64,000 bases of DNA. It comes from Carboxylicivirga sp. (GTDB taxonomy: Bacteria; Bacteroidota; Bacteroidia; Bacteroidales; Marinilabiliaceae). The notes under the pieces were generated by a model. It worked only from the letters and a program-made list of their open reading frames with translations, was not told where the DNA came from and searched no databases. Within the stretch, counting starts at the first letter, position 1; the number at the start of each line of letters is the position of its first letter. Location of the stretch: the NCBI GenBank assembly GCA_025210475.1, contig JAOARW010000099.1:1-64000 (forward strand), given 5' to 3'. The position numbers were made by a program, and so were the translations under genes. Below are positions 52,621-62,354 of this stretch, in pieces.

Positions 52621-53799
52621 GTGAAAAGATTACCAGAGCATATTATTAAGTCATTAATTGATTTTGAATCTGGATTACTGGATTCTGACGAAGTCAATAA
52701 TTTAGCCCAATGGCTGGATGCTAATGAGCAGGCGATTAAAGAAGCCAACGAATATGTACGACTCTCAAATCATTTAAGATCAATAAGTACTTATCAACGA
52801 ATAGATAGTGAAAAGTCGTGGTTAAATGTTGCTCAAAAGACATCTGATAAACCTGGGTGGAGAAAACAAATTCGGTTAAACTTCTACAAACAAATAGCGG
52901 CAATCGTTTTACCACTTATCACCTTGGGAACCATCACATGGTATTTGTTAACAATGATGGATGGTTCAGAACATCAAATTGCAGAGCAGGTAAGGCTTCA
53001 GACGGGCGGTTCAAAAGCCATATTAGAGTTGCCTAATGGTCAAACAGTAAACTTGGGAGGAGACAAAACAGAACAAATATTAGTGGATAATATAAAAATT
53101 GCCTCCGACTCTGTTAACTTATTAAGCTATTCGAAACAATTAGAAATTACGTCACAATTTAATACTCTGATTGTTCCCAAAGGAGGGGAGTATCAATTGA
53201 AATTGGCAGATGGCACACATATATGGCTAAACTCGGAAACAAAACTTATTTATCCGACAAATTTTGATGGAGATACACGCGAGATACAATTGATACATGG
53301 CGAGATTTACCTTGAAGTAGCCGAAAACAAGCAGAAGCCATTTATTGTCAAAGGGGATGACTATAATGTTAAGGTGTTGGGTACAGGCTTTAATATTCGC
53401 AACTATAAAGATGAAGATGCCATAAAAACCACACTGGTTCATGGCTCCGTAAGAGTTAGCAGTGAAGGGCAAAATTACGATGTTATTCTAAAACCTAACC
53501 AGCAACTGGTAAATTACGACGGTGATGTTGATGTTGACTTTGTAGATGTTCAACAAGTGACCGGGTGGATTAAAGGGACTTTGTTTTATAGCAATGTAAC
53601 CTTAGATGATATCATGCGCGATCTGGCACGATGGTATCAGTTTGAGTATGAGTTTGCAGATGCAGATCTTGCTGAATTAAGATTTGGTGGAGGGATATCG
53701 CGTTATGATAATATTGAGAAGATATTGGATATCATAGCTACGACGAAAAAAATCGATATTGCTATCCACAACGAAAAAATACTATTTAAACGAAAATAA
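52621..53799 (+). CDS. FecR-family anti-sigma factor
   Basis: Inner-membrane anti-sigma regulator, GTG start, 392 residues. A cytoplasmic N-terminal sigma-binding helical domain (to about 85), one transmembrane segment (IAAIVLPLITLGTITWYLL), a periplasmic FecR domain (LIVPKGGEYQLKLADGTHIWLNSETKLIYPTNF ... REIQLIHGEIYLEVAENKQKPFIVKG) and a C-terminal DUF4974 domain (TLFYSNVTLDDIMRDLARWYQFEYEF ... KKIDIAIHNEKILFKRK) that contacts the STN domain of the receptor. Gap of 69 bases from the ECF gene and 74 to the SusC gene. Confidence 0.94.
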   Translation: MKRLPEHIIKSLIDFESGLLDSDEVNNLAQWLDANEQAIKEANEYVRLSNHLRSISTYQRIDSEKSWLNVAQKTSDKPGWRKQIRLNFYKQIAAIVLPLITLGTITWYLLTMMDGSEHQIAEQVRLQTGGSKAILELPNGQTVNLGGDKTEQILVDNIKIASDSVNLLSYSKQLEITSQFNTLIVPKGGEYQLKLADGTHIWLNSETKLIYPTNFDGDTREIQLIHGEIYLEVAENKQKPFIVKGDDYNVKVLGTGFNIRNYKDEDAIKTTLVHGSVRVSSEGQNYDVILKPNQQLVNYDGDVDVDFVDVQQVTGWIKGTLFYSNVTLDDIMRDLARWYQFEYEFADADLAELRFGGGISRYDNIEKILDIIATTKKIDIAIHNEKILFKRK

Positions 53800-53805
53800 A
53801 AAGCA

Positions 53806-53835
53806 GCGGGTGCTGGAGACACTCACTGCTTGACT
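53806..53835 (+). promoter_or_regulatory. hairpin between fecR and susC
   Basis: AGCAGCGGGTG and CACTCACTGCT form an imperfect stem (one mismatch, one G-U) with a short loop, directly after the fecR stop and followed by TTGACTTTAATT. Possibly an attenuator or RNA-processing site setting different levels of FecR and SusC. Confidence 0.45.
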
Positions 53836-53873
53836 TTAATTCAATTTGGTAACTAAATTAAAAATGTAAATGT

Positions 53874-56800
53874 ATGAAAAAAAAATTGATCTATGATTCC
53901 CATAGAAAGGGGAGTCGTATCAAAATGCTACGAGTCATGAAACTATGTACTTTGTTCTTAGTGTTGAGTTTAACTACTATTTCTGCAAAAACATTTTCGC
54001 AGAATGAGAAATACTCTCTTAAACTGAAAAATGCATCGGTACAGCAAGTCTTAGCTGAAATACAAAGATGCACCAATCAGGCTGTGTTCTTTAGTCAGGA
54101 TGATATCAATAATGAGGTCGTTCTTAATATTAATATAGAAGATGCCACATTAGAGGAAGTGCTAAATGAAAGCTTGAAGGGAACAGGACTGAACTATAAG
54201 CTTAAGCATGGAACGATTGTTCTTTTTAAAGAAAAAGATGTTTCCACTCAGCAAGAATCGGTTAGGAATATTAAAGGTGCTGTAAAAGACGAAAGCGGAG
54301 AACCAATTCCAGGAGCTAATATTATTGTTAAGAATGCAGGCATTGGAACAGTCAGTGATATTAATGGATATTACCAGTTAACTGTCCCTCAGTCTGATGA
54401 TGCCCGGTTTCAAATCATTGAGGTTAGTTTTATTGGAATGGTGACACAAAGCATCACCATAACCAACCAAACTGAAATCAATATCACTTTGGTTGAGGAA
54501 ACACATGATTTAGCCGATGTGGTTGTGACAGGCTATTTTCAAAGAAGTAAAAATAGCTTTACTGGTGCTGTTAATCAAATATCTAGCGAGGAATTAATGA
54601 GAGTTGCACCTAACAATGTGTTAGAAGTATTAAGTGCAATGGATCCTGCTTTTCAGATGATTGAGAACAATGAGATGGGAAGTGACCCTAACAATATGCC
54701 TGATTTTCAGTTGCGAGGTGCTACCAATATGAATGTTGAAGCAAACTTTACTGGTAATCCTAACCAACCTTTGTTTGTTCTTGATGGATTTCCTGTTGAT
54801 ATGCAGCGAATTTTTGATATGAACCCGGAGCTGATTTCATCTATTACAATTTTAAAAGATGCAACTGCAACTGCAATTTATGGTTCCAATGCAGCTAATG
54901 GAGTTGTTGTTGTTGAGTCAAAAAGGCCTAAAGCTGGAAAAACAAATGTATCTTATACCTTGAATACGACCTTTTCATTTGCTGATCTTTCTGTGTATGA
55001 TTTGCTCAATGCAGAAGAGAAGTTGGAGTTGGAACAACAAACCATTCACAGGTACGATGGACAAATTCCAAGTGATTATTCAGACTTGCAAAATATATTT
55101 AACGAGAAAGTCGCATTAGCAGCGCAAGGTGTTGATACAGATTGGTTAGAAGTACCTGTTAAAGATGTTGCTCTTAATACCTCACATTCGTTAAATATTA
55201 ATGGGGGTTCAGGTGCATTTACCTATGGGATGAATTTGTTTCATAATGCAGATAAAGGTGTTATGAAAGGCTCGGGACGTGATCGTAATTCTATTGATTT
55301 ATCGCTTGGATATAGAAAAGACAAATTAAATTTCCGTGTTAATGCCAACTTTTCAAAGGTAAATGCGACGAATTCACCTTATGGTAGTTATTCAAAATAT
55401 GCCGATATGAATCCTTATATGCCAACGCATATCAATGGTGAAATATACGATGTATACACTACGGAACATTCAGAAACATTTAGGATTGTAAACCCTCTTT
55501 ACGATGCGGGCTTAAATACAGTTGATAATAGCATTTCACAGAATACGACGATCAATTTTAACCTGGATTACAACTTGACAGATGACTTACGTATTGTTTC
55601 TTCAGGTACTTACAGAAGTTCTATTACCGAATACAACAAGTTTTTACCGGCATCACATTCGTCTTTCAGCCGGGCCTTAGTCGAGGAGTCTGACCTGAAT
55701 AAAGATGGTTCATACGACTATACGATCTCAAAGCAAGAATCCTTTATTGGACGATTGATGTTAAACTATTATAAAACTATTGGGGATAATGTTATAAGCT
55801 TCAATGCCGGGGCCGACATTAATGATTCGCATACGAATACGATGGGATTTCAGGCACGAGGGTTTCCACATGAGGAATTGGATCATATTGGTTTTGCTTT
55901 CCAGTATGCTCAGGCTTCTTCACCAAGTGGTGAATATTTGATTCAAAGAGCTATTGGATTGGTTGGTTCAACCAACTATTCCTATAAAAACAAATACCTC
56001 TTTGATGCATCTGTTAAATATGATGGATCAAGTGATTATGGAGCCAACAAAAGATGGGCACCATTTTGGGCTTTGGGAGCAGGTTGGAATATTCACAACG
56101 AAAACTTCTTAAAAGATAGCAATAGCATTAGCCGACTTAAATTAAGAGGGTCATTTGGTTACACAGGTTCACAAAATTTCAGTGCCTATCAGGCTATATC
56201 AACCTACGAATATATTGCTGATTATGCATACGAAGGTAAGATGTATGGTGCATCCTTAAAGAGTTTGGCTAATGATGATTTGCAATGGCAGCAAACCTTA
56301 AAGAAGAATATAGGTGTTGATTTAGGCGTAATTCAGGATCGTATTAATCTTTCTTTCGACGTGTACAATGAAACAACAGAAAGCACCATCATTGATTTAC
56401 CAATTGCTCCTTCAACTGGTTTCGGAACGATTAAAAGTAATTTGGGTGAGATAGAAAATAAAGGTTTTGAGGTAAGTATGAATGCAATGGTCATTCAAAA
56501 GAAAGATATTTCCTTGAATCTTTTTGCAAGTGCAGGTCACAACAAGAATAAGTTAGTGAAGATGAATGATGCACTACAAGCCTGGAACGAGGAAAAAGAT
56601 GAGGAATATGAGAATGTTGTTCATGGTGATGATGTTGTAAGAAATAAACCGGTTGTTCGATTTATTGAAGGAGAATCAATGTCAACATTATGGGCTGTTA
56701 AATCTTTAGGCATTGACCCAGCCACGGGTAAAGAATTATTTCTTGATAGAAACGGCAATGTAACTGATGTTTGGTCAGTTGACAATTACACTCCGGCAGG

Positions 56801-57260
56801 TGATACCCGTCCTGATTTAAGAGGTAGTTTTGGTAGTTATTTCCAGGTAAAAGACTGGCGATTCAATTTAATATTCCAATATACTATGGGAGCTGATATT
56901 TACAACACCACTTTAGTGGATAGAGTTGAAAATGTAAATATGGCCAATAATGTTGATCAACGAGTATTCGACAGCAGATGGAAAAATGTAGGTGATCAGG
57001 CGCAGTTTAAAGGGATTAATGAAAGCTCGGAAACACGGCCAACGACGCGAATGATACAGGAAGAAAATACGCTAACATTTACATCGCTAAATGTTTCCTA
57101 TACATTTAATCAACCATGGGTAAAAAAAGCTGGCTTGACAAATATTCGTTGTGGTGTGTATGCCAATGATATTTTCAGGTTAAGTACTATTAAACAAGAG
57201 AGAGGAACCAGTTATCCTTTTGCACGATCATTTACGTTTAATCTTACAGCATTATTCTAA
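53874..57260 (+). CDS. SusC/RagA-family TonB-dependent transporter (STN)
   Basis: 1128-residue outer-membrane transporter. Signal peptide after a long basic N-region (LCTLFLVLSLTTISAKTFSQ). STN signalling domain at about 45-110 (YSLKLKNASVQQVLAEIQRCTNQAVFFSQ), carboxypeptidase-regulatory-like domain at about 128-205 (IKGAVKDESGEPIPGANIIVKNAGIGTVSDINGYYQL), plug at about 215-345 with FVLDGFPVDMQRIFDMNPELISSITILKDATATAIYGSNAANGVVVVESK, and a large barrel ending FARSFTFNLTALF. The STN domain links it to FecR/FecI. The ligand is unknown; accompanying TlpA and M16 genes suggest a peptide or protein substrate more than a glycan. Confidence 0.95.
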   Translation: MKKKLIYDSHRKGSRIKMLRVMKLCTLFLVLSLTTISAKTFSQNEKYSLKLKNASVQQVLAEIQRCTNQAVFFSQDDINNEVVLNINIEDATLEEVLNESLKGTGLNYKLKHGTIVLFKEKDVSTQQESVRNIKGAVKDESGEPIPGANIIVKNAGIGTVSDINGYYQLTVPQSDDARFQIIEVSFIGMVTQSITITNQTEINITLVEETHDLADVVVTGYFQRSKNSFTGAVNQISSEELMRVAPNNVLEVLSAMDPAFQMIENNEMGSDPNNMPDFQLRGATNMNVEANFTGNPNQPLFVLDGFPVDMQRIFDMNPELISSITILKDATATAIYGSNAANGVVVVESKRPKAGKTNVSYTLNTTFSFADLSVYDLLNAEEKLELEQQTIHRYDGQIPSDYSDLQNIFNEKVALAAQGVDTDWLEVPVKDVALNTSHSLNINGGSGAFTYGMNLFHNADKGVMKGSGRDRNSIDLSLGYRKDKLNFRVNANFSKVNATNSPYGSYSKYADMNPYMPTHINGEIYDVYTTEHSETFRIVNPLYDAGLNTVDNSISQNTTINFNLDYNLTDDLRIVSSGTYRSSITEYNKFLPASHSSFSRALVEESDLNKDGSYDYTISKQESFIGRLMLNYYKTIGDNVISFNAGADINDSHTNTMGFQARGFPHEELDHIGFAFQYAQASSPSGEYLIQRAIGLVGSTNYSYKNKYLFDASVKYDGSSDYGANKRWAPFWALGAGWNIHNENFLKDSNSISRLKLRGSFGYTGSQNFSAYQAISTYEYIADYAYEGKMYGASLKSLANDDLQWQQTLKKNIGVDLGVIQDRINLSFDVYNETTESTIIDLPIAPSTGFGTIKSNLGEIENKGFEVSMNAMVIQKKDISLNLFASAGHNKNKLVKMNDALQAWNEEKDEEYENVVHGDDVVRNKPVVRFIEGESMSTLWAVKSLGIDPATGKELFLDRNGNVTDVWSVDNYTPAGDTRPDLRGSFGSYFQVKDWRFNLIFQYTMGADIYNTTLVDRVENVNMANNVDQRVFDSRWKNVGDQAQFKGINESSETRPTTRMIQEENTLTFTSLNVSYTFNQPWVKKAGLTNIRCGVYANDIFRLSTIKQERGTSYPFARSFTFNLTALF

Positions 57261-57266
57261 GTCATT

Positions 57267-58634
57267 ATGAAAAAATTAATTTACATATTATTGTTAGCAA
57301 TAACATTAAGCTCGTGCAACGACTGGCTTGATGTGGAACTGAAATCTGAGATCCGACAAGAGCGGATTTTCAGTACTGAAGATGGATATAAGCAGGTAGT
57401 TATTGGGAATTATTATAATATGTCTCAAACCGGGCTGTATGGAGGTAACTTGTCAATGTCTTTATTGGATATACTGGCTAAGTATTATGAAGAGTCAAAT
57501 GATTTGGATGACCCTTTTTATTATGCATATAGCTATGATTATATGAACGAAAAGTTAGTTAATCAAATCTATTCTTCCTGGTCAAGGATGTATTCCATTA
57601 TTGCCAATGTTAATTCGGTACTCGACAACATTGATGAGGATGAAGCTATATTTACATCAACTAATTATTTCAAAGTAAAAGCTGAGGCTTTAATGCAACG
57701 CGCTTTCCTTCATTTTGATCTTTTACGATTGTATGCCCCTTCACCGGCAATGGACAATGAAGCGCCTGGCATACCTTATGTAACAACGTTGCAAAGCTCA
57801 CCGTTTCCACAGATTCCGGTTGGAGAGGTGATTGAAAAAGTAATTGGGGATATTGATGAAGCTATCACCTTATTTGAGCATGTGGAAGATGAGGCTTATA
57901 ATAAGTTTTACTTTACTAATGTTAGTGCCAGAGCTTTAAAGGCAAGGGTTTACCTCTACGCCAATATGAATACATTAGCTTTTGCGGAGGCTAAATATGT
58001 TATTGAAAACGAAGATGCAAGCTTAATTGATCCCAATAATCCAAGTTGGGGATCGGAAGATATCTTTTCTTTAAATGTACAAAATGTTGAATCATTAACA
58101 GAAGCTGCTTTTGGAAGAGATTTGCTCAAATTTGATTCGGATCAGTTTGGTTTAATGTATGAAGGTACAGATGTACGTCTAACTGGTTGGTTTAAAACGG
58201 ATGGAGGAGAATTGAAGAATGTAAAATACACTCAAGTTAACTCTTTACCTCTTATTAGAAAAGGTGAAATGTATTTGATTGCAGCTGAATGTGCCGAGAC
58301 AGAAAGTGAAAAAGTGGCTTTTATGAATACCTTTAAAACTCATCGCGGCTTATTCGAATTAGATGATGATCAGATCGCGGACTTTGAAACAACCTTATTT
58401 GACGAATACGTTAGGGAATACATATCAGAAGGTCAATTATGGTTTTACTACAAACGACTTAATGCCGATGAGACTAAAACTCATAAACGCGAGGAATTGG
58501 ATTGGATGACCTGGGAATGGGTAGTTAAGCCTATTGTTATACCAATTGAGAATAAGGAAGAGGTCTATATTTTTCCAATACCAGTCAATGAGCTGACATA
58601 TGGTGAGATAACTCGTGAATGGACAATAAATTAA
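57267..58634 (+). CDS. SusD/RagB-family lipoprotein
   Basis: Surface lipoprotein (lipobox ITLSSC) pairing with the SusC transporter six bases upstream. SusD hallmarks: CNDWLDVELKSEIRQERIFSTEDGYKQVVIGNYYNMSQ at the start, TPR-like AEALMQRAFLHFDLLRLYAPSP, NVSARALKARVYLYANMNTLAFAEAKYVIEN, RKGEMYLIAAECAETESEKVAFMNTFKTHRGL, and the C-terminal EYVREYISEGQLWFYYKRLN ... FPIPVNELTYG. Acts as the lid and binding partner of the pedal-bin transporter. At 455 residues it is at the short end for the family. Confidence 0.94.
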   Translation: MKKLIYILLLAITLSSCNDWLDVELKSEIRQERIFSTEDGYKQVVIGNYYNMSQTGLYGGNLSMSLLDILAKYYEESNDLDDPFYYAYSYDYMNEKLVNQIYSSWSRMYSIIANVNSVLDNIDEDEAIFTSTNYFKVKAEALMQRAFLHFDLLRLYAPSPAMDNEAPGIPYVTTLQSSPFPQIPVGEVIEKVIGDIDEAITLFEHVEDEAYNKFYFTNVSARALKARVYLYANMNTLAFAEAKYVIENEDASLIDPNNPSWGSEDIFSLNVQNVESLTEAAFGRDLLKFDSDQFGLMYEGTDVRLTGWFKTDGGELKNVKYTQVNSLPLIRKGEMYLIAAECAETESEKVAFMNTFKTHRGLFELDDDQIADFETTLFDEYVREYISEGQLWFYYKRLNADETKTHKREELDWMTWEWVVKPIVIPIENKEEVYIFPIPVNELTYGEITREWTIN

Positions 58635-58640
58635 GAAGAA

Positions 58641-59330
58641 ATGAAGAATATATTTATAATATTAATAGCAATTGCTCTTTTCTCTTCATGTAAAGAATCT
58701 GAGATAGCTAACTGGGATTCATCAACAAAAGTGTACTTTAATCACCAGGTAGGCGGTTCAAGTGTCGATAGTATTGGATTCTATTTCATCGATGAAAATG
58801 TAAAAGAAGCATTAGTTCCTGTGCACATTCAGATTGCAGGAAATATAGCAACCGAAGACAAAAAAGTAAGAATTTTTGCCGATACAGAGCAATCGGATGT
58901 GGAAGAAGATGTACACTTTGCTCTTGAGGACTACTATATTTTTAAAGCAGGGCAAGAGAGGGATACCATTTATATAAAGTTAATCAATGAAGATCCTGAT
59001 CTGGCCACTGATATTTTTGGTTTAGTGTTAAAGCTGGAAGCAACTGAAGATTTAGAGTTAGGCATAGAAGATAAGCTACAGTTTAAAATTAATTTCTCAG
59101 GAGATGTAATCCAACCGGCTTCCTGGAAGTATATCCAAGGTAGCTTCGGATATGTATATTCTAAAGTAAAGCACAAAACCTGTATTGAAATAATGGGGAG
59201 GGATTTTCCTTCAATAGACGAGTATTTTGAGAACTCTAACTATTGGAATTTCGAAGGTTACAAGTGTGGTCAATACTTTAAGGAAAATACGGTATACGAT
59301 GAAAATGGATTATTAATAATGGGATGGTAA
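58641..59330 (+). CDS. DUF4843-family lipoprotein
   Basis: 229-residue lipoprotein (ALFSSC lipobox) starting six bases after SusD. The SSTKVYFNHQVGGSSVDSIGFYFIDENVKEALVPVHIQIAG ... DTIYIKLINEDPDLATDIFGLVLKLEATEDLELG pattern is that of DUF4843, a Calx-beta-like surface lipoprotein family nearly always found behind this kind of SusC/D pair. The C-terminal half (WKYIQGSFGYVYSKVKHKTCIEIMG) is the variable domain. Probable auxiliary ligand-binding component at the cell surface. Confidence 0.87.
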   Translation: MKNIFIILIAIALFSSCKESEIANWDSSTKVYFNHQVGGSSVDSIGFYFIDENVKEALVPVHIQIAGNIATEDKKVRIFADTEQSDVEEDVHFALEDYYIFKAGQERDTIYIKLINEDPDLATDIFGLVLKLEATEDLELGIEDKLQFKINFSGDVIQPASWKYIQGSFGYVYSKVKHKTCIEIMGRDFPSIDEYFENSNYWNFEGYKCGQYFKENTVYDENGLLIMGW

Positions 59331-59340
59331 ATTTAAAACT

Positions 59341-60765
59341 ATGAAATTATTAAAATATATATATGTAATTTGTCTGATGGCATTTATAAGCTGTTCAGAT
59401 GAAGAAACCAAGACGGTTTTTAAAGAGATTAATGAAATATCAATCGCACAGTTTTCTGAGACGGATGAGATAGAAGCCTTAATTCTGGAGCAATTAGAAA
59501 TAGAACCTGTTATTGAGCAATCAATTGATAAAACAGAAGACGATCTTTCATTTGTATGGTTTTTGTTTCAAAAAGATCAAACGATAGGAAAAGCTGATAC
59601 TATTTCACGCGATAGAAATTTGAGTTATCAGATTAGCCTGGTACCCGGTACCTATCTTTTGAAATATCGTGTTACAGATAATAATACAAAGGTATTTGCT
59701 GAGCAGGAGGTGATGCTAGAGGTTCAGAATATTTATACGAGTGGACTTGTGGTGCTTAATGAAGTCAGTAATGAAGCACGCATTGCTTTTATTAATTTTA
59801 ATCTTAATGAGCAACTTAAAGACGTATACCTGACATTGAATGGTACTGCAATCGGTACAAACCCAAAGTGGATTAGTCAAACATATTATGGTGAGTTTGT
59901 TATTGCCTGCAACGATGATAATGGGGGTGTTTTTTGTTCTACTGATGATTTCAGAAAAGAATCCTCATTTGTTGACAAATTCTTTGAGGTGCCAATAGTG
60001 CTTAATCAAAATGCATATTTTTCCGCCAATCCTTCGTCATTTGCGAGAGGAACTGATTTTATAATCAATAACAATAAAATTCATAAACGAAAAGACGACG
60101 GAAGGAGCACAGGTGAATTTAAATTCTATTCTGCTTTTGAATCGGATTTAGAGTTAAGTGGATTCTCAGTCATGACTAGATATTTAACTCTTGGCTATGA
60201 CAATAACCATAAGGGTTTTATACATATTAATTCAAATTCCGATAATCTATCGGTTTTCAGAAGCTATGGAGATGTTGATTGGGGGAATTACGGTCGTATT
60301 ATGGTTCATGGTGAAACTAATAAGTATACTCATGCAGGCTCTTATATGGCATGTGTATTTTATGACGAAGCGACCGATAAATATTATGCGACTGAAATTG
60401 AAAGTGAGGGGTATAGCATGTTTTTGAGAAACGACTATGAAATTGATGCGACCTCGAATATTGCCGATGCCACCCACTTTACCAATAGCACTCGTGATGC
60501 TTTTATCTATTATAGCGTAGGTAGTAAACTGTATGTAATTGTGACAACTTCTGGGGAAGTAAGAGAAGTTGCCGATTTTGGAAAAAATATTGATGCAATT
60601 GCTTTTGAATACAGAGATGAAATCAGAAAAGTTTACGTTGCCATTTCAGATGGTCCTGATAAAGGGACAATTGTAGAATTAAACGGTAACCAAAATGGTA
60701 CTGTTGAAGAAGAGACAAGGTACGAGAATCTTGTTGGTAGAGTAGTTGATATGTTAGTAAAATAG
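59341..60765 (+). CDS. PKD-like family lipoprotein
   Basis: 474-residue lipoprotein (lipobox FISC) of the PKD-like family that follows DUF4843 in such operons. An Ig/PKD-like domain spans about 25-130 (FVWFLFQKDQTIGKADTISRDRNLSYQISLVPGTYLLKYRVTDNNTKVFAEQEVMLEV), followed by a beta-propeller-like C-terminal two-thirds (LVVLNEVSNEARIAFINFNLNEQLKDVYLTLNG, FIYYSVGSKLYVIVTTSGEVREV, VYVAISDGPDKGTIVELNGN). Ten bases separate it from the preceding gene and five from the following one. Probably surface-exposed and involved in ligand capture; the substrate is unknown. Confidence 0.83.
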   Translation: MKLLKYIYVICLMAFISCSDEETKTVFKEINEISIAQFSETDEIEALILEQLEIEPVIEQSIDKTEDDLSFVWFLFQKDQTIGKADTISRDRNLSYQISLVPGTYLLKYRVTDNNTKVFAEQEVMLEVQNIYTSGLVVLNEVSNEARIAFINFNLNEQLKDVYLTLNGTAIGTNPKWISQTYYGEFVIACNDDNGGVFCSTDDFRKESSFVDKFFEVPIVLNQNAYFSANPSSFARGTDFIINNNKIHKRKDDGRSTGEFKFYSAFESDLELSGFSVMTRYLTLGYDNNHKGFIHINSNSDNLSVFRSYGDVDWGNYGRIMVHGETNKYTHAGSYMACVFYDEATDKYYATEIESEGYSMFLRNDYEIDATSNIADATHFTNSTRDAFIYYSVGSKLYVIVTTSGEVREVADFGKNIDAIAFEYRDEIRKVYVAISDGPDKGTIVELNGNQNGTVEEETRYENLVGRVVDMLVK

Positions 60766-60770
60766 AAGAA

Positions 60771-62126
60771 ATGAAAAGATCATTAGTTTATATTGTATTG
60801 CTCCTTTTAGGGGCAATGCATACCCAGGCGATTACTGAAAATGCAAAAGTGACATTTAAAATTGATAATGCCACTGAAGGTACAATCCGCATTTTCGCAG
60901 GAGATGAAGTTTTCCAACAAAAGGTAAACAAGGATGGTATAGTTGTTTTTGACTTACCAATAGAAAAAGAAGTATTTGCAAGTTTTGAATATGAGAAGGC
61001 ATATCGGGACTGTTATCTATATCCTGGAGTAGATGTGAATATTAATTTTGACTATGAAAAGAATCGCGAATTTTATGAAGTACAAGCGAATGATCAGGGA
61101 GAGAATGAGCTACTTGTTAATTGGTTGAAATATAACCTTGTTCTGTGTGATGTTACCCTGGATTTTGAAGATTTTTGTGAGCAAATGAAGGGCATGGTTT
61201 TTACCAAATATAAAGAATTGACAAAAGACAAGAACTATAGCGACTTCTTTAAAAAAGGTCTGATAGAAATGTTAAGAATTCATACACATTGTGGTTTAGA
61301 TCTTTATCAGCCTACGTATGAGTATCAAGTGGAAAATATACTTGAACTTGAAGAGTTACGTACTGATCCTGCCATATTTGAAGAGATGCGTGAATTCTGC
61401 ACCATCAAAGAAGATATCAAAAACTCTAATGTATATCGAAGCCTAATTAATAAACTGTGTTATGCTGTTGCAGGGGTTGATGCCACTAGCGAAAAAAATC
61501 ATCGCGAAAAAACAATTCGCATGGTTGCTGCAATTGATCATCAGCCACTTCGTAATGCAGTGCTATTTGATATTTACAATATTGCAATTCAAAACCGGGG
61601 ATTTGAGAAAAGTAAATCAACCCGCGAGTTGATTAAACTTTACCTGAAAGATACCGATTATTATGCTCAATGTTTAGCAATTGATGCATCAAATGATAAA
61701 GTAGCAAAAGGTAAACAAAGTCCAGGCTTTAGTATGCCAGATATTAATGGCAAAACTGTTAAGTTGGAAGATTTTAAAGGATACTATGTTTATATTGATT
61801 GTTGGGCGACATGGTGCGGGCCTTGTAAAGCTCAAATTCCACACTTACAAGAGTTGGAACACAAGTATGCTGGCAAAAAAATCAAGTTTGTGAGTATTGG
61901 TTGTGATAGTGATCAAGAACCATGGAAAACATTCGTTCAGGAAAAAGAATTAGGTGGAATTCAGTTGTTTGGGGGTGTTTTGAATTTAAATACTTTCTTA
62001 AAAGCTTATAATGTAAAAGCAATTCCCCGATTTATTTTGATTGATGATGAAGGAAAAATTGTTGATCCGGACGCACCTCGACCATCTGATCCTGAAGTGC
62101 ATAAACTGTTAGAGGTTGTGTCGTAA
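60771..62126 (+). CDS. TlpA-family thioredoxin-like protein (CGPC)
   Basis: Exported thioredoxin-fold protein (signal MKRSLVYIVLLLLGAMHTQA). The N-terminal DUF4369-like beta domain (KVTFKIDNATEGTIRIFAGDEVFQQKVNKDGIVVFDLP) is followed by a helical middle and a C-terminal TlpA domain with YIDCWATW-C349-G-P-C352 and cis-Pro in VKAIPRFILIDDEG. Part of the Sus-like operon, five bases after the PKD-like gene. Its likely role is reducing disulfides in imported protein substrates or maintaining cysteines in the operon's envelope proteins. Confidence 0.88.
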   Translation: MKRSLVYIVLLLLGAMHTQAITENAKVTFKIDNATEGTIRIFAGDEVFQQKVNKDGIVVFDLPIEKEVFASFEYEKAYRDCYLYPGVDVNINFDYEKNREFYEVQANDQGENELLVNWLKYNLVLCDVTLDFEDFCEQMKGMVFTKYKELTKDKNYSDFFKKGLIEMLRIHTHCGLDLYQPTYEYQVENILELEELRTDPAIFEEMREFCTIKEDIKNSNVYRSLINKLCYAVAGVDATSEKNHREKTIRMVAAIDHQPLRNAVLFDIYNIAIQNRGFEKSKSTRELIKLYLKDTDYYAQCLAIDASNDKVAKGKQSPGFSMPDINGKTVKLEDFKGYYVYIDCWATWCGPCKAQIPHLQELEHKYAGKKIKFVSIGCDSDQEPWKTFVQEKELGGIQLFGGVLNLNTFLKAYNVKAIPRFILIDDEGKIVDPDAPRPSDPEVHKLLEVVS

Positions 62127-62192
62127 CCTTTAAAGCGCTGTATTCAAAAGCACCAAAAGCTGATTTGTATAGTTTAATACACTTTTTAATAT

Positions 62193-62223
62193 CTCACTCC
62201 TTTTAAGTGAATGAAGGAGTGAG
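62193..62223. terminator. 10-bp stem-loop between TlpA and M16 genes
   Basis: CTCACTCCTT, 11-base loop, AAGGAGTGAG, perfect pairing, about 67 bases past the TlpA stop. Only a mixed A/T tail follows, so it may attenuate rather than fully terminate transcription into the M16 gene. Confidence 0.6.
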
Positions 62224-62354
62224 TATTATCAGCTTATTCTACTTTCTCCATTTTGCATCTATTTAATGCTCTTTTTAAGAGCCAGGGCAAGGTATGCCAA
62301 ATCTTAAACCTGATACTATTGACAGTCAATACTACTAACTTCAGTACCATAGTT